DNA of 64,000 nt, taken from positions 1 to 64,000 of the forward strand of contig JADJWM010000006.1 in NCBI GenBank assembly GCA_016716365.1, read 5' to 3'. Position numbers and translations under genes: made by a program. Position 1 is the stretch's first letter. Each line of letters opens with the position of its first letter. The notes under the pieces are model-generated. The model was not told where the DNA came from. It worked only from the letters and a program-made list of their open reading frames with translations, and did not search any database. This document shows, in pieces, positions 50,448-59,316 of the stretch. The DNA is from Chloracidobacterium sp. (lineage in GTDB: Bacteria > Acidobacteriota > Blastocatellia > Pyrinomonadales > Pyrinomonadaceae).

Positions 50448-51422
50448 CTACCATCCCAAAATGTACGCAAACATCAAGGGGGCAACGATCGACGCATCCG
50501 ATTCCACAATGAACTTCGGCGTGTTCGCTTCCAGTTTGCCCCAGGTTATTTTTTCGTTGGGGACGGCGCCGGAGTAGGAGCCGTAGGAGGTGGTTGAGTC
50601 GCTGATCTGGCAGAAGTAGCCCCAGACAGGCACGTTGTCCCGTTGCAAGTCCTGATGGAGCATGGGGACGACGCAGATCGGGAAGTCGCCCGCGATCCCG
50701 CCACCGATCTGGAAGAAACCGATCGAGGCCGATTCGCTCGTTTTCGTGTACCAATCTGCCAACATGGTCATATATTCGATGCCGGTCCGGACGGTGTGGA
50801 CGTTTTCGACGTCGCCGGTGATCACGTGGCCGGCGTACATGTTGCCCATCGTCGAATCTTCCCAACCGGGTACGACCATCGGCAGGTTCCGCTCCATCGC
50901 GGCGTACATCCAGCTGTCCTTGATGTCGATCTGGTAGAACTCCTCGAGCGAGCCGTTTTTCAGCACTTGATACATGAACTCATGCGGAAAATAACGCTGC
51001 CCTTCGACCTCGGCCCGCGTCCACACCTCGACCATCGCCTTCTCAAGCCTCCGCATCGCCTCGTGCTCGGGTATGCACGTGTCGGTTACGCGGTTCATGT
51101 GGCGGTCCAGCAGGGCCTGCTCGTCGGCGGCGGTCAGATCGCGGTAATTCGGCACTCGCTCGTAAAAATCATGGGCGACCAAATTGAACAGGTCTTCTTC
51201 AAGGTTCGCTCCCGTGCAGGATATGATCTGAACCTTGTCCCGCCTGATCATCTCGGCCAACGACAGCCCAAGCTCGGCCGTCGACATCGCCCCGGCGAGC
51301 GTTATCATCATCTTCCCGCCGGTATCGAGATGCCGTCTATACCCCTCGGCCGCGTCGATCAACGCCGCCGCATTAAAATGCCGGTAATGATGCTTGATGA
51401 ATTCCGTTATTTGTCCATTCAT
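50448..51422 (-). CDS. deoxyhypusine synthase-like protein (bacterial homologue)
   Basis: 324 residues. The DHS family catalytic region is recognisable in EKITWGKLEANTPKFIV, where the Lys of WGK aligns with the active-site lysine of eukaryotic DHS, and in GGKMMITLAGAMSTAELGLS and ISDSTTSYGSYSGAVPNEKI. Bacteria lack eIF5A, so bacterial members are thought to act on spermidine or putrescine (homospermidine or related polyamine synthesis). The final residues (APLMFAYILGW) reappear in two fragments upstream near ParDE. Confidence 0.85.
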   Translation of the reverse strand: MNGQITEFIKHHYRHFNAAALIDAAEGYRRHLDTGGKMMITLAGAMSTAELGLSLAEMIRRDKVQIISCTGANLEEDLFNLVAHDFYERVPNYRDLTAADEQALLDRHMNRVTDTCIPEHEAMRRLEKAMVEVWTRAEVEGQRYFPHEFMYQVLKNGSLEEFYQIDIKDSWMYAAMERNLPMVVPGWEDSTMGNMYAGHVITGDVENVHTVRTGIEYMTMLADWYTKTSESASIGFFQIGGGIAGDFPICVVPMLHQDLQRDNVPVWGYFCQISDSTTSYGSYSGAVPNEKITWGKLEANTPKFIVESDASIVAPLMFAYILGW

Positions 51423-51802
51423 ATGGATCTTTGCCCGCTAAAAATGCAAACGTATGCAAAATAAAATCATATCCTATTCAAGTCTTTTCGGGTATTTTGA
51501 TGGCCAAACCGCTTTTTCCACCCCGTAGTGAGAAATGCCGAGGTGCGGGGCCCGCAGTTCAGCGCTTCCGGCCCGAACCAGCGCCATGTTTGTAAGAGGT
51601 TCTTCCGCGACCTTGTGAGTACCTAACCAGACGGTGAAGGGAAAGAATACCCGATTCTCGCATTTTCGAGCATTTCGCAAAGGGATTGGAGGCCTGATCG
51701 GACGATCCCGACATTGAGGAGATCTTTTTCGGCAAACAAACTTTCGACGAACAAATCAGATCAAGCCGTCGTAGATGCAAACTGCTGACAAAAGGAGGTG
51801 AT
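51423..51802. other. intergenic region, nothing recognised except a strong ribosome binding site
   Basis: 380 bp between the divergent DHS-like gene and a small membrane protein. The only clear signal is AAAGGAGGTGAT ending two bases before the ATG at 51803, an unusually complete match to the 16S anti-SD sequence. No gene, repeat or stable hairpin stands out; promoters for both genes presumably lie here. Confidence 0.45.
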
Positions 51803-52219
51803 ATGTTGGCCGAAGTATCCGCCAATAGACTTTACTTGTTGAGAGCTTGCTATTTGCTGATCGGTCTTGGATTGGCCATCATGATCTATCCCGGGATCAT
51901 CAGCCCTTCCGAGAATACCCCACATATGAATTCGGTGGTTCGCAGCTTACTCGGGGCGATCTCGTTACTTGCTTTTGTCGGAATTCGATATCCCTTAAAA
52001 ATGCTCCCGATCCTTTTGTTCGAGCTGTTGTGGAAGTCGATCTGGATACTCGCGTTCGGACTGCGGCTATGGACCGCCGGCCGGCTGGATGCGGACAATT
52101 CGCAAACCTTGGGCGAATGTATTTTCGGGGTCGTGATCGTTCTGATCGCTACGCCGTGGGACTATGTTTTCAAGCATTATTTTGCGGCACCGGGCGACCC
52201 TTGGCGAAAACAGGCCTGA
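51803..52219 (+). CDS. small membrane protein, unknown
   Basis: 138 residues with four hydrophobic segments (for example LIGLGLAIMIYPGIISP, LLGAISLLAFVGIRYPL, MLPILLFELLWKSIWILAFG, GECIFGVVIVLIATPW). The last loop WDYVFKHYFAAPGDPW is aromatic-rich. The AAAGGAGGTGAT ribosome binding site suggests high expression. No family assigned. Confidence 0.75.
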   Translation: MLAEVSANRLYLLRACYLLIGLGLAIMIYPGIISPSENTPHMNSVVRSLLGAISLLAFVGIRYPLKMLPILLFELLWKSIWILAFGLRLWTAGRLDADNSQTLGECIFGVVIVLIATPWDYVFKHYFAAPGDPWRKQA

Positions 52220-52310
52220 GAAAATGGCAGGCGCGTGCGGCAAGCCTGTTACAAACCTGGCCCGACGCACCGGATGCCGGCTGCAGAAAAACTTAAGGAA
52301 TGCGAAGCGG

Positions 52311-53309
52311 CTAGAACGCCTCGCTGAAGCTTACCTCGCCGGCGACGGCGATCTGATAGGCGGCGACGCGGCGTTCGAAGAAGTTGGTTAGTTCCTGAAC
52401 GTCCTGGAGGTCCATGAACGAGAACGGGTTCTTTGATCTGTATACCTTTGGCAGCCCTAGGATGGCCAGCCGCTGGTCGGCGATGAATTCGAGATACTGA
52501 CGCATGTCGGCGAGCGAGAGTCCTGCCACGCCGAGGGCGAGAACGTCTTCGGCGAACTGCAATTCGCATTCAACCGCTTCGTCGAGCATCGTGACGATGT
52601 CGCGGGTCAACGCTTCGTCAAACAGATCGGGCTCTTCCTTGCGAACGGTCTTCACGACCTCGAACGCGAATGCCATGTGAGCGGATTCGTCGCGGAAAAC
52701 CCAGTTCGTCCCCCCGGCCAGCCCGTGCAGAAGGCCCTTCGAGCGAAGGAAATAGACGTAAGAAAACGCCGCGAAAAAGAACAGGCCTTCGATGCACGCC
52801 GCAAAGCAGATCAGGTTCAGCAGGAATTTCCTTCGGTCCTCTTTCGATTCGAGAGTGTCGAGGTCGTCGATCGAATCTATCCACTTCAGGCAAAATTCGG
52901 CCTTCTTCTTGATCGAAGGGATGTTCTCAACGGCGGCGAACGCCGCTGCACGCTCGGCGTGATCCGGAATGTAGGTGTCCAGCAGCGTCAGGTAAAACTG
53001 CACGTGCAGGGCCTCTTCGTAGAGCTGCCGCGACAGGTACATCCTCGCCTCCGGAGCGTTGATGTGCTTGTACAGGTTGAGAACGAGATTGTTCGCCACG
53101 ATCGAATCGCCCGTCGCAAAAAACGCCACCAGCCGATTGATCAGGTGCCTCTCCGCCGGCGTCATCTTGTTCCGCAGGTCGGTCACGTCGGTCGAAAAAT
53201 CGACCTCCTCGACCGTCCAAGTGTTCTTGATCGCGTTCCGGTACATCTCATAGAAGTCCGGGTACTCCATCGGACGAAGGGTTAGGTTGAAGCCAGGATC
53301 TAGTAACAT
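52311..53309 (-). CDS. nrdB: class Ia ribonucleotide reductase, beta (radical) subunit
   Basis: 332 residues. Diiron and radical residues are present: E99, H102 and Y106 in EEALHVQFY (ExxHxxxY, as in E. coli R2), then E and E/H in CIEGLFFFAAF and FRDESAHMAF. So this is a tyrosyl-radical R2, not a radical-less class Ic variant. It partners NrdA encoded upstream; between them an extra gene has inserted. The start at 53309 (MLLDPGFNL) lies just left of the insertion's repeat. Confidence 0.95.
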   Translation of the reverse strand: MLLDPGFNLTLRPMEYPDFYEMYRNAIKNTWTVEEVDFSTDVTDLRNKMTPAERHLINRLVAFFATGDSIVANNLVLNLYKHINAPEARMYLSRQLYEEALHVQFYLTLLDTYIPDHAERAAAFAAVENIPSIKKKAEFCLKWIDSIDDLDTLESKEDRRKFLLNLICFAACIEGLFFFAAFSYVYFLRSKGLLHGLAGGTNWVFRDESAHMAFAFEVVKTVRKEEPDLFDEALTRDIVTMLDEAVECELQFAEDVLALGVAGLSLADMRQYLEFIADQRLAILGLPKVYRSKNPFSFMDLQDVQELTNFFERRVAAYQIAVAGEVSFSEAF

Positions 53310-53697
53310 AAATTTCGAATTTCGAATTAAGAATATCGAATTTTTCTATCTCTTGGATTTGGCGGTTCTTATCGATGACGCAAAAATCGCGATCAACTGC
53401 TCCGTCGTCTTGAAGTTCGCTTAGCTTTTCCGTCTTTACAATCCGTCCATCAACGAGAAGCTCCAGCCAATAAGCGGTTTCATCGAGTTCCTGAAGGCTG
53501 CTTGTCGTCTTGCTAATGAATTCCGAATTCGATCGTGAACGACATGCTTCCCGATACTGTGCTCCAACGCTGGTTCCACTTCTTAGGATCTGCTTACCTA
53601 TGACTTGGGCATCGGCAGTTTTCGGAAGTGAGCCAAAAAGCTTGATTATCCTGAGGGCAAATTGTTTTGTCCTCAATTTAAGATCAAACTCTTTCAT
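53248..53697 (-). CDS. four-helix-bundle (S23/IVP) protein inserted between nrdA and nrdB, frameshifted C-terminus
   Basis: 149 residues as read. The first about 100 match the S23 ribosomal/four-helix-bundle family (LKLRTKQFALRIIKLFGSLP, RSGTSVGAQYREACRSRS, FISKTTSSLQELDETAYWLE). The expected ending (TEQLIAIFASSIRTAKSKR-stop) is found in another frame with TAG at 53346, so one extra base near 53410 shifts the end into a long foreign tail that overlaps the nrdB start. S23-type genes normally occur inside 23S rRNA intervening sequences. Here the gene is flanked by a 14-bp inverted repeat. Confidence 0.82.
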   Translation of the reverse strand: MKEFDLKLRTKQFALRIIKLFGSLPKTADAQVIGKQILRSGTSVGAQYREACRSRSNSEFISKTTSSLQELDETAYWLELLVDGRIVKTEKLSELQDDGAVDRDFCVIDKNRQIQEIEKFDILNSKFEIYVTRSWLQPNPSSDGVPGLL

Positions 53698-53728
53698 TCA
53701 TCATTCAATATTCGAAATTCGATATTCT
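53330..53728. repeat. 14-bp inverted repeat bracketing the S23/IVP gene
   Basis: AGAATATCGAATTT at 53330-53343 and its exact inverse AAATTCGATATTCT at 53715-53728 flank the four-helix-bundle gene. Adjacent partial copies (ATTTCGAATTTCGAATTAAG) extend the left arm. The arms mark the boundaries of an inserted unit between nrdA and nrdB. Confidence 0.75.
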
Positions 53729-53729
53729 C

Positions 53730-56198
53730 TCACTGGCATGCCTCGCATGCCTCAGGGTTTTCGAGCGAGCAGGCCAAAGCCTCGGCATCCGAATAAGCCC
53801 GCACGTCCGGTTCGTTGTCGGCGACGATGTCTTCCTTCTTAAATTCGGCCGTCACCTGGGCTATCCGCGTTGCCGGCCTAGAACGCAGATAATATGTCGT
53901 CTTTAAGCCCTTTTGCCACGCGTACATATACATCGACGAAAGCTTGCCGATGTTGGGGCTTTCCATGAAAAGGTTGAGCGAGGCGGACTGGTCGATGAAC
54001 GCTCCTCGGTCGGCCTGCATATCGATGAGCGAGCGCATCGGGATCTCCCAGGCTGTCCGATAACGCTCTTTCAACTCGGGCGAAAATTCCGCAATGTCCT
54101 GGATGGAACCTTCCGAGAGCTTGATCTTCTGCCGGATCTCGTCGGTCCAAAGTCCGGTTTCCTTTAGCTCGCGGACGAGATATTTATTGACCTGAACGAA
54201 ATCTCCGCTCAGGGTCTCGCGTTTGAATAGGTTCGACACCTGCGGCTCGATGCATTCATAGCTTCCGGCGATCGCGGCGATCGTCGCGGTCGGGGCGATC
54301 GCGATCATCAGCGAATTTCGGAGTCCGTGCTGCTTGATCTTCTCCCGCAGAGCGTTCCAACGAGCTGTATCCTCAGGCACGACACCCCAAAGGTCGAATT
54401 GAAGCTGGCCTTCGGCCGCACGCGTTTCCGGAAACGCTGGATGTGCACCCTTGGCTTTGGCAAGTTCGCACGAAGCGTCGAGGGCGGCAAAGTAGATCTC
54501 TTCCTGGATCTTCGCCGAAAGCTTTCTTGCCGGCTCCGAATCGAACGCGAGGCGAAGCTGAAAGAAGACGTCCTGAAGGCCCATGACCCCAAGCCCGATA
54601 TTCCGCCAGCGATGGTTCGAGTCTGCAGTGCTCGGGATCGCGTAGTAATTCAGGTCGATCACACGGTCGAGCTGCCGCACCGCGAGCCGGACGTTCGATC
54701 GGAGTTTTTCGAAGTCAACCTCAGCTGAGAGACCGGCCTCCTGCTGGCTGGCTGCCGTAGAAACGGCTGCGTTCCGTACGTAACGCGCGAGATTGATCGA
54801 GCCTAAATTGCACACCGCTGTCTCTTCGTTCGATGTGACCTCGATTATCTCCGTGCAAAGGTTCGAAAGATGAACGACGTTCCCGGGTTTTGCAGTCTGG
54901 TTCGACTTCTTATTTGACGAATCTTTGAACGTCATCCAACCGTTGCCCGTCTGTGCCATCGTCCGCATCATTTTCGCGTAAAGGTCGCGGGCCTTGATCT
55001 GTCGGACGAATGATCCGTCGGACTCAGCCTGGGTATAGGCTGCCTCGAACTCCTCACCGTAAAGGTCCGGAAAATTCGGGACGATCTTCGGGTCAAAGAG
55101 CGACCAAAGCTCGTCGGCCTCGACGCGGCGCATAAAAATGTCGGGGATCCAGTTCGCTATGTTCAGGTTGTGTGTGCGGCGGGCATCATCGCCGGTGTTG
55201 TCGCGGAGTTCGAGGAAATCCTCGATGTCTGCGTGCCACGTTTCAAGGTAAACGCAGGCCGCCCCTTTTCGCTTGCCGCCCTGGTTGACCGCCGCGACCG
55301 ATGAATCCAGCGTCTTCAGCCACGGCACGATGCCGTTCGAATGTCCGTTCGTTCCGCGGATCAGTGAGCCCTGCGAACGCACTCGGTGGTAAGCGATCCC
55401 GATGCCGCCCGAAAACTTCGAGAGCATCGCGACATCCGAATACTTTTTGTAAATGCTGTCCAGGCTGTCCTCGGGCGAGTCGAGCAAAAAGCAGCTCGAA
55501 AGCTGTTCGTGCTTGGTTCCCGAATTAAAGAGCGTGGGTGTCGAAGGAACGTATTCGAGCGAAGAGAACAGTCGGTATAGTTCGATCGCCTCGTTCGGCG
55601 TTTCGGAAAGGCCGCAAGCGACGCGCATCCAGAAAAACTGCGGGGTCTCGATGACGTCGCGCGTCACCGGATTTTTCAAGAGATAGCGATCGTACAGCGT
55701 GCGAAGGCCAAAGAATTCGAATAGATCGTTGCGGGTCTGGTCTATTGCGTCATTGAGCTTGCGGCTGTTTTCCGAAACGAACGTGACAACGCGTGGTGCG
55801 ATGAGGCCTTCCTTTACGCCAAACGCGATCGACTGTGAGAAAGAATGAATTTCCTGATTGCAGACCTCTTTTTCTATGTATTGGTTAAGGAGACGCGCCC
55901 CCAGGCGCGAGTATTCCGGTTCTTCGAAGATCAGGCTTGCCGCCGTCTGGATCGAAAGCTTGTCCAGTTCCTTGGTGGTCGCGCCATCGTAGAGGCCGCT
56001 GATGGTCTTTGTCGCGATGCGGATGACGTCAACATTCGGCAGACTATAAGTACAGCGGGAAATGGCCTTGACGATCTTGTTGATATCGACAGGCTCGAAA
56101 CTCCCGTTGCGCTTTCTGACCCGCATCGTGGTCTGCGTGGTCTCATCGTCACGCCTGGCTGTTGCTGCTCCGGCCGACTGTCCGACAAAATTATCCAT
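53730..56198 (-). CDS. nrdA: class Ia ribonucleotide reductase, alpha subunit
   Basis: 822 residues. N-terminal ATP-cone (RKRNGSFEPVDINKIVKAIS) for overall activity control, then the catalytic barrel with the redox cysteine pair partners in LSSCFLLDSPEDS and AVCNLGSINLARY, the radical-transfer tyrosines in LKTTYYLRSRP, and the C-terminal shuttle cysteines in ENPEACEACQ. Reduces NDPs to dNDPs with NrdB. It is preceded by a 350-nt leader with tandem NrdR boxes, and followed 33 bp later by the inserted S23/IVP gene and nrdB. Confidence 0.96.
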   Translation of the reverse strand: MDNFVGQSAGAATARRDDETTQTTMRVRKRNGSFEPVDINKIVKAISRCTYSLPNVDVIRIATKTISGLYDGATTKELDKLSIQTAASLIFEEPEYSRLGARLLNQYIEKEVCNQEIHSFSQSIAFGVKEGLIAPRVVTFVSENSRKLNDAIDQTRNDLFEFFGLRTLYDRYLLKNPVTRDVIETPQFFWMRVACGLSETPNEAIELYRLFSSLEYVPSTPTLFNSGTKHEQLSSCFLLDSPEDSLDSIYKKYSDVAMLSKFSGGIGIAYHRVRSQGSLIRGTNGHSNGIVPWLKTLDSSVAAVNQGGKRKGAACVYLETWHADIEDFLELRDNTGDDARRTHNLNIANWIPDIFMRRVEADELWSLFDPKIVPNFPDLYGEEFEAAYTQAESDGSFVRQIKARDLYAKMMRTMAQTGNGWMTFKDSSNKKSNQTAKPGNVVHLSNLCTEIIEVTSNEETAVCNLGSINLARYVRNAAVSTAASQQEAGLSAEVDFEKLRSNVRLAVRQLDRVIDLNYYAIPSTADSNHRWRNIGLGVMGLQDVFFQLRLAFDSEPARKLSAKIQEEIYFAALDASCELAKAKGAHPAFPETRAAEGQLQFDLWGVVPEDTARWNALREKIKQHGLRNSLMIAIAPTATIAAIAGSYECIEPQVSNLFKRETLSGDFVQVNKYLVRELKETGLWTDEIRQKIKLSEGSIQDIAEFSPELKERYRTAWEIPMRSLIDMQADRGAFIDQSASLNLFMESPNIGKLSSMYMYAWQKGLKTTYYLRSRPATRIAQVTAEFKKEDIVADNEPDVRAYSDAEALACSLENPEACEACQ

Positions 56199-56365
56199 CC
56201 TCGTGCGTTCCTCCTGTTGAAGTTGTGGGGCCCCGCCTGCGTTCGGATCGGCCGTGTATGCGGCCGCCGAAAAGAATAGAGACGCGTATCCTCAACCCCG
56301 GCTTCACTTGAAAAGCGGCGTCCTTTTCGAACCCTTTGGTTTGATCTGGATTTGTTCGGGCCTTT

Positions 56366-56516
56366 TTAAGGCTTCCTACCGGCTGCCGTTACTCGTCTTC
56401 AAACGATGAGTTCACGGTCTTAATTGGCAGTCTTCGTTCCCCATTACCGCTAGCGGGGCAGTCACGGCCGCTTTTGCAGCCGCCTTTCACGGTCTCGAAG
56501 TAGTAATATCAACTCC
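56366..56516 (-). ncRNA. structured leader RNA upstream of nrdA, cobalamin-riboswitch-like
   Basis: In the transcribed leader the segment GACTGCCCCGCTAGCGGTAA-TGGGG (about 56470-56446) resembles the core of cobalamin riboswitches (GxCUGCCCCGCaACgGUAA...). It is preceded by GACCGTGAAAGGCGGCTGC-loop and followed by GACTGCC...GGCAGCC enclosing a CTCATCG/GACGAG hairpin. The 5' GGGAA strand and the 3' GGAGACCUGCC kissing element of canonical members are not obvious, so this may be a divergent B12 riboswitch or a different nrd-linked RNA. B12 control of class Ia nrd operons is known in Streptomyces. Confidence 0.5.
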
Positions 56517-56533
56517 GCGTTCCTTCAGTGGAT

Positions 56534-56581
56534 ATAGACTATATTGTAGCAGTTTGGGTTTGTCAACACTAAATATGGTGG
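56534..56581 (-). promoter_or_regulatory. nrdA promoter with tandem NrdR boxes
   Basis: -35 TTGACA (56566-56561), 17-bp spacer, -10 TATAGT (56543-56538). Two NrdR-box-like sites, ACACTAAATATGGTGG (56566-56581, 13 of 16 consensus positions) and ATAGACTATATTGTAG (56534-56549, 11 of 16), are 32 bp apart centre to centre, the three-turn spacing NrdR requires. They cover the -35 and -10 boxes, as expected for repression. Confidence 0.75.
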
Positions 56582-56687
56582 TTTTTAAACTAATCTCTAA
56601 GACAAGCGAAATCAATGGTTTAAGCGGAGACGGCTTAGGTAAAGCGTGAATCCGGCCGTAACATCGTGGTAACACAAGCAGCAGCAG

Positions 56688-57146
56688 TTATTTAAGCCTG
56701 AGTTTCATTCCGACATGCGACCGAGCAAAGCCGAGCGTCTCATAAAAAGCATGAGCCCTTTCCCGACTCGAATGGCTGGTTAACTGCATGGAAACGCAGC
56801 CCTTTTCGCGAGCTTGCTCTATCGCCCAGATCATCATCTCGCGGCCGAAGCCTTTCCCACGGTGCTTTTCATCGACTCGGACTGATTCGACCGTGGAGCG
56901 TTTGCCGCCCTGGAAACTGATAGATGGCGTGAAGGTAAGCTGAAGAGTTCCAACGACGGTGCCGTCGAGTTCGGCCACGATCAATTCGTTGTTTGGGTCG
57001 GCCTCGATCTCGCGAAAGGCATTAAGATAATTTTCTGAAAGCGGTTCCGACAGGTTCTCGCGTCCGGCACCAAGGCTGTCGTCGGCCAGCATTCGGACGA
57101 CGGTGGGAAGGTCGCCGATTCCCGCGTGCCTCATCTTCAGTCTCAT
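56688..57146 (-). CDS. GNAT-family N-acetyltransferase
   Basis: 152 residues. Acetyl-CoA pyrophosphate loop in VRVDEKHRGKGFGREMMIWA (R-G-K-G-F-G) and the C-terminal SRERAHAFYETLGFARSHVGM, standard for small-molecule acetyltransferases. Start at ATG 57146 (MRLKMRHAGIGD); a longer frame would add an unlikely basic leader. Substrate unknown. Confidence 0.88.
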   Translation of the reverse strand: MRLKMRHAGIGDLPTVVRMLADDSLGAGRENLSEPLSENYLNAFREIEADPNNELIVAELDGTVVGTLQLTFTPSISFQGGKRSTVESVRVDEKHRGKGFGREMMIWAIEQAREKGCVSMQLTSHSSRERAHAFYETLGFARSHVGMKLRLK

Positions 57147-57225
57147 TCGTTCAATATACACACGCTCGGCGATTGGCCGAAACACAGGATCTGCCCGTCG
57201 GGAAAACCCTCTTGCTCGGGCGCTT

Positions 57226-58347
57226 TCATTTTATATCGCGTATGCTTTTTTCCCAGGCGCCTTGTTGCGTAAGAACGTGGACCTCAGAGACCTGCCCTTT
57301 GGCGTCGCGCACAAATTTAATACGCGCCGTTGGCACTATCTCCAGGCGAAATTCGTCCTTGGCTTCGCCCGGCAGAAGCTTCAGCTTTGGCCCGCCGGTT
57401 CGCTGCAGGAAAAGCGTCCCGTTCTCTTCAGTGATTGTCCGATCACCGTAACTGCCACCATATTCGCCGGTGGGAGCCGCAGCTTTGGCCGGTTTCGATC
57501 GCTCGAGTTTGATCAAGCGGTTTGCCTGGTCGAATGTGAGTGAATATTCGGCAAGCGCCAGACTGCCGATGTTTGCCGTACCGAGCGCCGGAAAGGTGAC
57601 GGTCGGAGATTCGTGCTTGAATGGGCCAAAAGTGATCGCATCCTTCAGCTTGACCCGTTTGATCTCGATCTCGCTGGTGACCGTCCGGGCCCGGCCGACC
57701 GTGACCGGCTCCGATTCCTTCTCCAGCTTTTCAACCAATTCCGCCGGCAGCATGAAAGCTCCCGCCATATTTCCGGAATCGATGTGGGCTTTGATCTTCT
57801 CCTTTCCGACGCCGATCTCCACGACCGGAACACCGTTTGGGGATTCGAACGAGATCACGTCCGGGCCCTTTGCAAGGGCACCCTTCGATATTCGAACTTT
57901 CTTGCCGGGATAATCCAGGTTGATCAAATAATCACTGAACAGGTTGAAACCGAGGATGCCGTCGATCTTTGGAAGGTCCGGCCGCGGGTTGTAGTTTCGC
58001 GATGGGGCTCGTACGTTCTTGAATTCCAGCCCGCCGACCTTGATAGACGCGGCCTCATAGACCGGCAGCACGCGGGCATTCGCACCCGACCCATCGCTCG
58101 CCCTGATCTCGTCGACCGGCTCGAGCGCCAGAGTTTTCACCAGAGTCTCATCCAACCGGGCTTGGCCCTGGCCGCCCGTGTCTATAGCAAAGAGAAACGG
58201 GCCCTTGCCGTTTACCATCACCTCGACGGCCGGCATCGACCCTCGCATCTTCATCGGAAGTTCGACAGCCGATCCCTTTTGGGAAAAGGCGAACGGCGAT
58301 AAAAGGAGAACCAGGATCAGTGCATATAATGGCCGGGCATTATTCAT
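57226..58347 (-). CDS. exported retropepsin-like aspartyl protease
   Basis: 373 residues with a signal peptide (ending FAFSQ). Two aspartyl-protease-like half-domains: FLFAIDTGGQGQARL with the DTG catalytic motif at about residue 56, and IKAHIDSGNMAGAFML with a second D-S-G, so the pair of catalytic aspartates lies in one chain. DGILGFNLFSDYLINLD is a family block between them. A C-terminal 100 residues form a lipocalin-like domain (GEYGGSYGDRTITEENG). Likely periplasmic. Confidence 0.88.
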   Translation of the reverse strand: MNNARPLYALILVLLLSPFAFSQKGSAVELPMKMRGSMPAVEVMVNGKGPFLFAIDTGGQGQARLDETLVKTLALEPVDEIRASDGSGANARVLPVYEAASIKVGGLEFKNVRAPSRNYNPRPDLPKIDGILGFNLFSDYLINLDYPGKKVRISKGALAKGPDVISFESPNGVPVVEIGVGKEKIKAHIDSGNMAGAFMLPAELVEKLEKESEPVTVGRARTVTSEIEIKRVKLKDAITFGPFKHESPTVTFPALGTANIGSLALAEYSLTFDQANRLIKLERSKPAKAAAPTGEYGGSYGDRTITEENGTLFLQRTGGPKLKLLPGEAKDEFRLEIVPTARIKFVRDAKGQVSEVHVLTQQGAWEKSIRDIK

Positions 58348-58483
58348 CTACTTCTTCCTCGCAAATGTGCTTCGAATTAAACACTCGATTATCGCATCGA
58401 AGGACCGCCGATTTGTTAAGGAGAGGAAAAAAGGTTGTTAAGGATGTAAAATCCAGTACCTTTCCGCGCAGGCCGGCAGCTAT

Positions 58484-59242
58484 TTATTCGACCACGAGAC
58501 CGTCCCACGCAAACTCGACGTTCGGAGGCAGAAGTAAGGAATCGCGCTCGTAAAGGATATCGTGATTCAGGTGGGTCAGGTACGCACGTTTCGGCTTGAG
58601 GTCAGCGATGATCTCGAGGGCCTCGTCCAGATTCAGATGGGTAGAGTGCGGCTTAAGCCGGACGCAATCGAGCACCAGAACATCCAGATCGCGCAGCCCG
58701 TCCATAGATTCTTGCGGGATGGTTTTCAGGTCGGTCGCATAAGCAAAGTCGTTGAAACGGTACGCGACCACCGGAAGCTTTCCATGGATCACCTCGAGCG
58801 GGGTGATTTCGATATCGCCAATGCAGAAAGGTGAGTCGTGGACGACGGTGTGCGGAATAAGCTGCGGCAGCCCGCCGCCGAAATGCGTCGGCTCGAAGAT
58901 GTATTTGAAGATCCGACGAAGATCGACCCACGCGATCTCATTGGCAAAAACAGGCATTGCCCCGTATCGGAAATTCAGCGGGCGAATGTCATCCAAACCG
59001 AATACATGATCGACGTGACAATGAGTAATGAGGACAGCGTCCAATCGGCGAATGTTCGCCCGCAGGGCCTGCTGCCTAAAGTCGCTCGATGTGTCGACAA
59101 GAATGGTCTTACCGGCGTGCTCTATAAGTATCGAAACCCGAAGGCGTTTGTCGCGCAGATCCTCGGACAGACAGGTTTCGCAATCGCAGGCAATAGATGG
59201 AACGCCTGTCGACGTACCTGTTCCAAGAAAAGTAAGCTTCAT
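58484..59242 (-). CDS. MBL-fold metallohydrolase (PhnP-like)
   Basis: 252 residues. Metal ligands in THCHVDHVFGLDD (HxHxDH), further His in PLEVIHGKLPV and Asp in FAYATDLKTIP, with LTHLNHDI near the end. The N-terminus FLGTGTSTGVPSIACDCETC matches PhnP-type phosphodiesterases, including the extra zinc-binding Cys-x-Cys-x2-Cys. PhnP cleaves cyclic phosphate esters; no phn genes are nearby, so the role may be a general phosphodiesterase. Confidence 0.9.
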   Translation of the reverse strand: MKLTFLGTGTSTGVPSIACDCETCLSEDLRDKRLRVSILIEHAGKTILVDTSSDFRQQALRANIRRLDAVLITHCHVDHVFGLDDIRPLNFRYGAMPVFANEIAWVDLRRIFKYIFEPTHFGGGLPQLIPHTVVHDSPFCIGDIEITPLEVIHGKLPVVAYRFNDFAYATDLKTIPQESMDGLRDLDVLVLDCVRLKPHSTHLNLDEALEIIADLKPKRAYLTHLNHDILYERDSLLLPPNVEFAWDGLVVE

Positions 59243-59258
59243 ACAAAAACGACAACCC

Positions 59259-59306
59259 GTTCAGACGACGGCTTGCCGTTGCGGTCGGGCAAGCCCGACT
59301 CTGAAC
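59259..59306 (-). terminator. two-layer hairpin after DUF1844 gene
   Basis: GTTCAGA-CGAC-GGCTTGCC-9 nt-GGCAAGCC-CGAC-TCTGAAC: outer 7-bp and inner 8-bp stems nest. On the minus strand it is followed by a GTTTTTG run a few bases later, consistent with a terminator, but the REP-like look is also possible. Confidence 0.5.
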
Positions 59307-59316
59307 AACGGTCATT

